Below are positions 1 to 4,907 of a DNA stretch of 6,026 nucleotides, one piece after another. Every line of letters begins with the position of its first letter. Position 1 is the first letter of the stretch. The stretch is from DATEMK01 sp035275625 (GTDB lineage Bacteria; Bacteroidota; Bacteroidia; AKYH767-A; OLB10). Both the position numbers and the translations under genes were made by a program. The notes under the pieces are model-generated. The model was not told where the DNA came from. It ran no database searches and was given only the letters and a program-made list of their open reading frames with translations. The stretch lies in NCBI GenBank assembly GCA_035275625.1, contig DATEMK010000615.1, positions 1-6,026 on the forward strand, written 5' to 3'.

Positions 1-1969
1 CAAGACCTATTTTTACCATCATCTGGTGAAAACGCATATCCGCTTTTAATTTGTGCAGAAGCGGGTACCGGATGCAAAAAATCATTCCCAGGCAGGCAAT
101 TCCCATGCGCTGCTCATAGGTTTTATTCAAATAATAAAAAGCTTTATCAAAATCATTGAGCCCTGCATAAATAAATGCATAGTCCATGTGCAGCAAAATT
201 CCGGGTTCCGCAGCTTCGCGTTGCTTTACTTTTTCAATGCATTGCAATGCTTTATCAGTATAGCCGGCAACGCCATAAGCATGACCGAGCGTGCTGACAC
301 CTTTAAATTCACTGCCGGTCATTTTCTGGTATTTTTCTAAATTCTCAATAGCTTTTTCAAAATCTTTACTTGCAAGATAGACGGTGCCCTTTCCCTCAAA
401 AGCTCTCCGGAAAGAAGGATCCATTTCAATCACTTTATCATATATTTCCAGGGCTTTATCAAAATTTCCTGCAAAAGAATAAGCATCCGCAATGCTGGAC
501 AATAAAGGAAGTGACAGCGGATCGAGCAGTGATGCCTGTTCCATTTTTTCAATAGCTTTTTTAAAATCGCCTTTGGCAATAAGAAACCATCCGTGCACCT
601 GGTTGAGCAAAGAAGAATTCAGGCTGAGCTGCAATGCTTTGTTAAGCGATGCTTCAGCGCCATCAAAATCCCAGTTGTGAAAAAATTTAATGGTTGCAAG
701 CGACAAATGCGATTCGGCATGATTTGGGTCAAGCTCTATGGCTTTCAGCGTATAATCTTTTGCTTTAGGATATGCCTCGGCCGGAGGCATAAGGCCTGCA
801 GAACCAAGGAATGAATAACAGTAAGAAAGGGCGCAGTAAGGCAAAGCAAAACCGGGATCGAGAATGATTACCTCTTCAAATGTTTTAATCGCTTTGGTAA
901 TATCTTCAGGATTCCATTTGTTCCAGTAGTAACGCCCTTTGAGGTAAAGATTATAGGCTTCTATATTTTCTGTGGGCGGCTTGACTATGTGTTCTTTTTT
1001 TTCACCCAGGGTGAAATTTTCTTTTAACCTGTTTACGATCTTGAGTGAGATTTCATCCTGGACTTCAAAAATATCTTCCAGGTCACGGTCATAAACTTCC
1101 GACCAGATATGGTATCCGTCAGCCGAATTGACAAGCTGTGCAGTAATGCGCACTCTCTTTCCCGCTTTGCGCACACTGCCTTCCAGCACGGTGGCCACGC
1201 CCAGCTTTGACCCGATCACTCTTACATCTTCGTTTTTTCCCCTGAAAGAAAATGATGAAGTCCGCGCGGTTACCTGCAAACCTTCAACGCGTGTGAGCGC
1301 ATTGAGGATTTCTTCTGAAATCCCGTCACTGAAATATTCATTCTCCACATCCGCGCTCAGGTTTATAAACGGAAGCACAGCAATGCTTTTATCCGAGGCG
1401 GCTTTCACGCTTATTTGCCCGGGTGTGGGAATCACCAGCCCTTCATTGGCCACTGCATATACTTCCACCTGCCGCTTCACGTTTTTAAGAGCATACTTGC
1501 CCAGTACGTTAGTTTGTATGTCGCTCTGGTTTTTTATTTCATCATACACCTTATCAGAAATGAGCACCGCCCCGGGAACGGAAAGCGACTCGATACGCGA
1601 TGCCACGTTCACACTGTCGCCATACACGCCATGTTCATCATAAGCAATGTCGCCTGAGTGGAGTCCTATGCGCAGCAGCACCTTTGGCTCCTTTTGCAGT
1701 TCTTTCTGGATTTCAACAGCGCATTTTACTGCTTCTGTAGCGCTTCCGAAAACGCTCAACGTACCGTCACCGTAATACTGGAGAATTTTCCCGTTGTAAA
1801 AAGGAATGAATTTTTCAAGCGTTGTCCGCTGTCGGGTGCCCAGTATTTTTGCTTTCTTCTCATCCTCCTGCATCAGCGCGGTATAACCCGTCATGTCTGT
1901 AAACATTATAGCAGCGAGCTGCCGCGTCTTTTGTACAGAAGGTTCATCATGCAGTTTTGTATCCGGCAT
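1..1969 (-). CDS. Class III adenylate/guanylate cyclase with TolB/FlgO-like domain and TPR array (C-terminus cut by window edge)
   Basis: The minus strand is open from ATG at 1969 to base 1 (656 codons, no stop). Residues about 18-175 form a class III nucleotide cyclase domain, expected to make cAMP or cGMP. Metal-binding aspartates are D25 (FTDMTGY) and D68 (QYYGDG); transition-state residues N121 and R125 sit in YGDSVNVASRIE. The substrate-selecting positions are Q64 and G114, not the usual Lys/Asp pair, so the nucleotide used is uncertain. Residues about 193-310 match the TolB N-terminal/FlgO-like domain often found behind such cyclases (DKSIAVLPF, FSDGISEEI, VLEGSVRK). From about 335 to 620 there are TPR-type helical repeats with recurring D/N-F-D/E-KA and LDP motifs. 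No signal peptide or membrane helix is seen, so it is probably cytosolic. The last residues (ADMRFHQMMVKIGL) resemble the usual family end, so little is probably missing. No Shine-Dalgarno is present; the leader is A/T-rich. Confidence 0.95.
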   Translation of the reverse strand, partial: MPDTKLHDEPSVQKTRQLAAIMFTDMTGYTALMQEDEKKAKILGTRQRTTLEKFIPFYNGKILQYYGDGTLSVFGSATEAVKCAVEIQKELQKEPKVLLRIGLHSGDIAYDEHGVYGDSVNVASRIESLSVPGAVLISDKVYDEIKNQSDIQTNVLGKYALKNVKRQVEVYAVANEGLVIPTPGQISVKAASDKSIAVLPFINLSADVENEYFSDGISEEILNALTRVEGLQVTARTSSFSFRGKNEDVRVIGSKLGVATVLEGSVRKAGKRVRITAQLVNSADGYHIWSEVYDRDLEDIFEVQDEISLKIVNRLKENFTLGEKKEHIVKPPTENIEAYNLYLKGRYYWNKWNPEDITKAIKTFEEVIILDPGFALPYCALSYCYSFLGSAGLMPPAEAYPKAKDYTLKAIELDPNHAESHLSLATIKFFHNWDFDGAEASLNKALQLSLNSSLLNQVHGWFLIAKGDFKKAIEKMEQASLLDPLSLPLLSSIADAYSFAGNFDKALEIYDKVIEMDPSFRRAFEGKGTVYLASKDFEKAIENLEKYQKMTGSEFKGVSTLGHAYGVAGYTDKALQCIEKVKQREAAEPGILLHMDYAFIYAGLNDFDKAFYYLNKTYEQRMGIACLGMIFCIRYPLLHKLKADMRFHQMMVKIGL

Positions 1970-2060
1970 CGTTTATTAAATTAAGAATGGAAAGATACTG
2001 AATTTTTATGTTTTGAAGAATCCGTTCCGTTCAAAAGTGATGAATATTTAATTATGATTA

Positions 2061-2095
2061 AAAAGCAAAAGCCTTTGAAAAATTTCAAAGGCTTT
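2061..2095 (-). terminator. Intrinsic terminator downstream of the 75-aa gene
   Basis: A perfect inverted repeat pairs AAAGCCTTTGAAA (2068-2080) with TTTCAAAGGCTTT (2083-2095), leaving only AA between the arms; in RNA a 10-bp stem with an 8-base loop is more realistic. Read on the minus strand, the second arm runs into TTTTGCTTTTT, a U-rich tail. It lies 33 bases past the stop of the 75-residue gene and about 90 bases before the cyclase start, so it should separate their transcription. The tail in the plus direction is weak. Confidence 0.8.
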
Positions 2096-2127
2096 AATAA
2101 GCTGACCAAAAAGTATTTAACCCTGCC

Positions 2128-2355
2128 TTAATAATTTTTTACACCATGATAAGTTTGAAGAGAAGCTTTTTTCTCATTGAATTCCTCAGGTAAAAAGAAC
2201 TCATGCTGATTGCATCGCAGGCATTTCCTGTAGGTTTTAAAACCATATTCTTCGCCATCCTCATTCATACAATCAGAATAATCATCATATCTCCAATTAT
2301 GACCTAAAAGCCTGCATAACGGTAATAACAGCGTTTTTGTCAATATGGTATCCAT
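2128..2355 (-). CDS. Small Cys/His-containing hypothetical protein, possible zinc ribbon
   Basis: 75 residues, ATG at 2355, stop TAA at 2128-2130. I do not recognise a named family. Residues 14-21 read CRLLGHNW, a Cys-x4-His-x-Trp pattern. Residues 43-53 read RKCLRCNQHEF, a Cys-x2-Cys knuckle at C45/C48 followed by H51. An extra Cys (C29) lies in an acidic linker. This spacing suggests a single zinc site with ligands C14/H19 and C45/C48, as in short zinc-ribbon proteins of phages and bacteria (inference). The N-terminal stretch of about 13 residues is hydrophobic but too short for a membrane span. The case for a real gene is the patterned Cys/His content, an own terminator just downstream (2061-2095), and the lack of any competing gene on the opposite strand. 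The start is preceded by an A-rich tract without Shine-Dalgarno. It is divergent from ferritin across a 245-base gap. Confidence 0.65.
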   Translation of the reverse strand: MDTILTKTLLLPLCRLLGHNWRYDDYSDCMNEDGEEYGFKTYRKCLRCNQHEFFLPEEFNEKKASLQTYHGVKNY

Positions 2356-2449
2356 CAGTTTTATTTTTTTTAATTCAATTGGCAGGAGTTCCCATGATTT
2401 TTTATTATTAGGGGTAAAGCTAAAGTTTACTGTTCAAAAAAACATTACA

Positions 2450-2457
2450 TATTTTTG
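2450..2457 (+). promoter_or_regulatory. Candidate distal -7 promoter element for ferritin
   Basis: TATTTTTG matches the Bacteroidota -7 consensus TAnnTTTG. A TTTAC lies about 20 bases upstream (2426-2430) as a poor -33 candidate. The box is 143 bases before the ferritin start, so a transcript from here would have a long leader containing the 30-codon ORF at 2540. Confidence 0.35.
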
Positions 2458-2516
2458 GAAATAAGTTACATAATTCACAGGTTTTAGAAAAAGATTCTGC
2501 TGCAAATTTCATTCAA

Positions 2517-2524
2517 TAGTTTTG
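2517..2524 (+). promoter_or_regulatory. Candidate proximal -7 promoter element for ferritin
   Basis: TAGTTTTG matches TAnnTTTG. The only -33 candidate is TCTG at 2496-2499, 17 bases upstream and weak. Transcription would start near 2530, giving a ferritin leader of about 70 bases, and about 10 bases ahead of the short ORF at 2540. Confidence 0.5.
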
Positions 2525-2539
2525 CATTATGTACCACTG

Positions 2540-2632
2540 ATGAGTAAACCACAGTCCTTAAAAGATTTGATTCCTTACATTTACAAACAAAATTATAACG
2601 ATGAATACCAACAGGCTTTCAAAAACAATTGA
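2540..2632 (+). CDS. Possible 30-codon upstream ORF overlapping the ferritin start
   Basis: ATG at 2540 opens a 30-residue frame beginning MSKPQSLKDL and ending at TGA 2630-2632, which lies 32 bases inside the ferritin gene in another reading frame. It is preceded by no Shine-Dalgarno, but starts about 15 bases after a -7-like box. It resembles no family I know and its length is within what chance allows. If translated, it would affect ferritin initiation, since ribosomes would run across the ferritin ATG at 2601. Confidence 0.15.
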   Translation: MSKPQSLKDLIPYIYKQNYNDEYQQAFKNN

Positions 2633-3152
2633 AACAGCATTGAATACACAAATGACCAAGGAAGCGCATGCTTCCCAAATTTATTTATCGTATGGGGCAT
2701 GGGCTGACAGCGCTGGATTCGGTGGCATTGCGAATTTTCTTTTCAGGCATGCACAGGAAGAGCGCAACCACATGATGAAAGTGCTGGAGTACATTTTAAA
2801 AAGAGGCGCGAAGGTGAAAGTCACTGCCATACCTGAACCTCCGCCTGACCCTGTGAATGTACATGATTGTTTTGAAAAAGTATTTGAGCACGAAGTGGAC
2901 AATACCAAAGCCATTTACAAGATAGTAAAGATGAGCATGGAGGAAGAGGACTGGGCTACATGGAATTTCATGCAATGGTTTGTGAAAGAGCAAACCGAAG
3001 AAGAAACACTTTCTTTAAACTTATTGGATAAAATAAAAATTGCAGGTGGCGAAAAGATAAGCTCCAATTCTTTGTACGAATTAGACAGGGATTTAGAAAA
3101 AACTCCTGATGATGCGCCATCTGCCGAGGATGCAACGGCCGATAATCCCTGA
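2601..3152 (+). CDS. ftnA: Non-haem bacterial ferritin
   Basis: 183 residues; a cytosolic iron-storage protein that assembles into a 24-subunit cage, oxidises Fe(II) and stores a ferric core. The four-helix ferritin fold is clear. Diiron ferroxidase ligands match E. coli FtnA: E21, E54 and H57 in HAQEERNHMMK, E98 in FEHEVDN, and Q131 in WFVKEQTEEE, with E130, E133 and E134 nearby. The conserved Tyr (Y28) and Trp (W126) near the centre are present. No Met ligand pattern of haem-binding bacterioferritin is evident. Length exceeds the common 165-175 because of an acidic Pro/Ala/Asp tail (about 166-183). The ATG at 2601 puts E21 at the expected distance from the N-terminus (E17 in FtnA). Preceded by candidate promoters at 2450 and 2517, and followed by a weak hairpin. 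It is a stand-alone unit with an aldo/keto reductase 119 bases downstream. Confidence 0.96.
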   Translation: MNTNRLSKTIETALNTQMTKEAHASQIYLSYGAWADSAGFGGIANFLFRHAQEERNHMMKVLEYILKRGAKVKVTAIPEPPPDPVNVHDCFEKVFEHEVDNTKAIYKIVKMSMEEEDWATWNFMQWFVKEQTEEETLSLNLLDKIKIAGGEKISSNSLYELDRDLEKTPDDAPSAEDATADNP

Positions 3153-3182
3153 AACAACCGTTTTTTTTAAATGTTGTTTTTT
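3152..3182 (+). terminator. Weak terminator-like hairpin after ferritin
   Basis: AAACAAC (3152-3158) can pair with GTTGTTT (3173-3179) across a 14-base T-rich loop, followed by a T run reaching 3182. The stem is short and A/T-rich, so termination may be partial, and it starts inside the ferritin stop codon. Confidence 0.4.
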
Positions 3183-3192
3183 CAAATGAAAG

Positions 3193-3200
3193 TAATTTTG
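3193..3200 (+). promoter_or_regulatory. Candidate -7 promoter element for the aldo/keto reductase
   Basis: TAATTTTG fits the Bacteroidota TAnnTTTG element exactly. TGTTG at 3172-3176 is a possible -33 element with a slightly short spacer of 16 bases; it overlaps the terminator-like hairpin of ferritin. Transcription would begin about 65 bases before the ATG at 3272. Confidence 0.5.
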
Positions 3201-3271
3201 TTTTCTGAATTTACTTCTGCCGGACATTTAACAATCAAAAAATAAATTTTTTCCTGCAACATCCGCCAAGT

Positions 3272-4093
3272 ATGATTACCCGCAACATTCCTTCTACCGG
3301 TGAACCCATTCCTGCCATTGGGCTGGGCACCTGGCAAAAATTTGATGTCGGACATTCAGAATCTGAACGAAAACCCCTTCGCGAAGTGCTGAAGCTGATG
3401 ACAGCGCATAGCGCAAAAATGATTGATACCTCGCCTATGTATGCAAAATCAGAACAGGTAATAGGTGAACTGACTTCTGAATTGGATATTGCGGACAAAT
3501 TTTTTTACGCCACCAAAGTTTGGATCACTGGAAGAAAAGAAGGGATCAGGCAAATGACAGCATCCATGCAAAAGCTGAAACGCAGCCAAATGGATTTAAT
3601 GCAGGTGCATAATCTCGTTGACTGGCAAACGCATCTCGAAACGCTGAAGCAATGGAAGCAGGAGGGAAGGATACGTTATACAGGTGTGACGCATTATACG
3701 GCATCAGCTCACGAACAGCTTGAAAAAATAATCATTTCCGCCAAGCCTGACTTTGTCCAGTTTAATTATTCTATCCGTGAGCGCAATGCAGAGCACCGGC
3801 TGCTCGATACAGCAAAAGATAACGGGGTGGCGGTGATCATCAATGAGCCGTTGGAAAAAGGTACGCTCTTCAGCGCAGTGAAAGGAAAACCATTGCCGCA
3901 GTGGGCTGCTGAATACAGCATCCATAGCTGGGCGCAGTTTTTTCTGAAATATATTCTTTCTCATCCTGCAGTTACCGGTATAATTACAGGCACCGGAAAT
4001 CCTGCTAACATGAAGGATAATTTAAGCGCAGGAATTGGAATGTTGCCTGGTGAGAAAACAAGAGCGAAGATGGTGGAGGTAATGAAGGAATAG
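3272..4093 (+). CDS. Aldo/keto reductase family oxidoreductase
   Basis: 273 residues forming a TIM-barrel NAD(P)H-dependent reductase that converts aldehydes or ketones to alcohols; the physiological substrate cannot be read from sequence. The full catalytic tetrad is visible: D52 (MIDTSPMY), Y57, K82 (YATKVW) and H113 (LMQVHN). The N-terminus has the usual barrel opening GLGTWQKF, and the C-terminus has the nucleotide-phosphate-binding type loop ITGTGNPANMKDNL. Many relatives carry a Tat or other export signal ahead of the barrel, but this one does not: the upstream frame has no other start codon back to a TGA at 3206, so the protein should be cytosolic. It lies 119 bases after ferritin, with its own -7-like box at 3193. 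The stop codon at 4091 overlaps an AGGAGG motif. It is probably a separate unit from ferritin. Confidence 0.95.
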   Translation: MITRNIPSTGEPIPAIGLGTWQKFDVGHSESERKPLREVLKLMTAHSAKMIDTSPMYAKSEQVIGELTSELDIADKFFYATKVWITGRKEGIRQMTASMQKLKRSQMDLMQVHNLVDWQTHLETLKQWKQEGRIRYTGVTHYTASAHEQLEKIIISAKPDFVQFNYSIRERNAEHRLLDTAKDNGVAVIINEPLEKGTLFSAVKGKPLPQWAAEYSIHSWAQFFLKYILSHPAVTGIITGTGNPANMKDNLSAGIGMLPGEKTRAKMVEVMKE

Positions 4094-4097
4094 GAGG
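4092..4097 (+). promoter_or_regulatory. Perfect Shine-Dalgarno-like AGGAGG at the reductase stop codon
   Basis: AGGAGG (4092-4097) overlaps the TAG stop of the aldo/keto reductase and lies 8 bases before an ATG at 4106. Such a strong ribosome site is unexpected here, because no other gene in the window has one. The surrounding codons are purine-rich, so chance is possible. Confidence 0.3.
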
Positions 4098-4105
4098 AGT
4101 TTGAT

Positions 4106-4276
4106 ATGGGATTGAATAAGAGACTTTATTTTCAATCTCCCTGCGAAAATTCATTTCTATCCTGTTTTCTTAAGAATCGCAGTAGATTTGCCGCATGTAC
4201 AACTTATCATATTTTAAAGAAAGCGATAAAGAAGTCATTCTTCAGTTTATCCGTAAACATCCATTTGCATTTTTAA
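4106..4276 (+). CDS. Possible 56-codon ORF overlapping the start of paiB
   Basis: ATG at 4106 follows AGGAGG with ideal spacing and opens a 56-residue frame (beginning MGLNKRLYF) to TAA at 4274-4276. The first 89 bases lie in the intergenic gap and the last 82 overlap the PaiB-like gene in a different frame. Its composition (Phe, Ser, Lys, Leu-rich) looks like A/T-rich noncoding DNA, and I recognise no family. The ribosome site is the only positive evidence. Confidence 0.15.
   Translation: MGLNKRLYFQSPCENSFLSCFLKNRSRFAACTTYHILKKAIKKSFFSLSVNIHLHF
4108..4139 (+). other. Hairpin in the gap between aldo/keto reductase and paiB
   Basis: GGGATTGAA (4108-4116) can pair with TTCAATCTC (4131-4139), one pair being G-U, giving a 9-bp stem; inside it AAG (4118-4120) can pair with CTT (4124-4126) around an AGA loop. 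No T run follows, so it is not a typical intrinsic terminator. It may end or protect the reductase transcript. Confidence 0.4.
4183..4190 (+). promoter_or_regulatory. Candidate -7 promoter element almost touching the paiB start
   Basis: TAGATTTG matches TAnnTTTG and ends only 4 bases before the ATG at 4195. If used, transcription would start at or next to the start codon and produce a leaderless or near-leaderless message. No clear TTTG -33 element is seen; the best region is CCTGTTTTC at 4161-4169. Confidence 0.35.
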
Positions 4277-4863
4277 CAGGAAGTGATGAAAATCAAAAAC
4301 CCGTTGCCACTCAGGTTCCCATGTTTATAGAAGAGAAAAACGGAAGTTGTTTTCTCTCCGGTCATATCATGCGGCAAACCGATCATCACAAAGCGTTTGA
4401 AAAGAATTCAAATGTCCTTGCCTTATTCACCGGACCGCATTGTTACGTAAGCGCAAGCTGGTACACCGATCCGCACATGGGATCCACATGGAATTACATG
4501 ACTGTGCATGTAAAAGGGAAAATAAGATTCCTGGATGAGGAAGCTTTGATTAACGTATTAAAAAAAACCACACTGCACTTTGAAAACAATAATGCCGCTT
4601 CTGCTACAGTTTTCGATAACCTTCCGGCAGAATACACACAGCGGATGATGAAAGCAATTGTGGCTTTTGAAATTGAAGTGGAGCAAATTGAAAATGTTTT
4701 TAAATTAAGTCAGAACAGGGATGAAGCAAGCTACATGAATATAATTGAGAAGCTCACCGCAGCAGGCGGTGATAGTAAATTGATAGCGGAAGAAATGAAA
4801 CAACGGGCTGCACAATTATATCATGGCAGTAAAGAATGGAATAAAAATGATTTTCTTTCGTGA
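4195..4863 (+). CDS. paiB: PaiB-like FMN-binding protein (FMN_bind_2 family)
   Basis: 222 residues, close to the usual family length. PaiB proteins have an FMN-binding split-barrel fold related to pyridoxamine phosphate oxidase and are annotated as negative transcriptional regulators from work on Bacillus sporulation and degradative enzymes; a direct DNA-binding role is not evident here. Family signatures are in order: N-terminal MYNLSYFKESD, PFAFLTGSDE (23-32), LSGHIMRQTDHHKAF (54-68), FTGPHCYVSASWY (78-90), STWNYMTVHVKGKI (97-110), and KLSQNRDE (170-177). The YVS-SWY and TWNY-VH blocks are the most diagnostic. No signal peptide, so cytosolic. ATG at 4195 gives exactly the family N-terminus. 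The paired acetyltransferase PaiA is not adjacent. It lies 101 bases after the reductase and 44 bases before the receptor gene, so it may be co-transcribed with the latter. Confidence 0.92.
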   Translation: MYNLSYFKESDKEVILQFIRKHPFAFLTGSDENQKPVATQVPMFIEEKNGSCFLSGHIMRQTDHHKAFEKNSNVLALFTGPHCYVSASWYTDPHMGSTWNYMTVHVKGKIRFLDEEALINVLKKTTLHFENNNAASATVFDNLPAEYTQRMMKAIVAFEIEVEQIENVFKLSQNRDEASYMNIIEKLTAAGGDSKLIAEEMKQRAAQLYHGSKEWNKNDFLS

Positions 4864-4907
4864 TCCTTCAACACGTATTTTCATGCAAGATAAATAATTA
4901 TTATTTT

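Larger units (their letters stand above)
2356..2600. other. Divergent intergenic region between small zinc-ribbon-like gene and ferritin
   Basis: This A/T-rich gap drives transcription both ways. In the plus direction it holds two TAnnTTTG matches (2450-2457 and 2517-2524) and a 30-codon overlapping upstream ORF starting at 2540. In the minus direction I see only a weak TAGCTTTA (complement of 2416-2423), with no convincing -33 partner. I could not identify an iron-regulator (Fur-like) operator by eye. Confidence 0.5.

Noticed and set aside
53..814. Several open frames of 60-95 codons on the plus strand
   Set aside because: They are antisense to the TPR region of the cyclase and their products show no motif; the repeats fully explain the sequence.
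1..1000. Recurrent short motif (AAAGC/GCTTT with GATTTTGA-like context) on the plus strand suggesting a DNA repeat array
   Set aside because: It is the coding image of the D/N-F-D-KA signature shared by TPR units, not a DNA-level repeat; spacing and flanks vary.
1128..1643. A 171-codon open frame on the plus strand
   Set aside because: It lies wholly antisense to the cyclase catalytic and TolB-like domains, which show clear motifs in the minus frame; the plus-frame protein is Ser/Thr-rich with no recognisable family.
1658..1984. A 108-codon plus-strand frame at the cyclase 5' end
   Set aside because: Antisense to the metal-binding residues of the cyclase; composition is random-looking.
1990..1997. 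TATCTTTC (minus strand) as a -7 box for the cyclase
   Set aside because: It misses the final G of TAnnTTTG and the nearest TTTG upstream is about 34 bases away, too far for a -33 element.
2681..3157. Minus-strand frames of 65-80 codons inside ferritin
   Set aside because: Shadow frames of a gene with a complete set of ferroxidase ligands.
3235..3964. Minus-strand frames of 86-87 codons across the aldo/keto reductase
   Set aside because: Antisense to the catalytic tetrad region; no motifs of their own.
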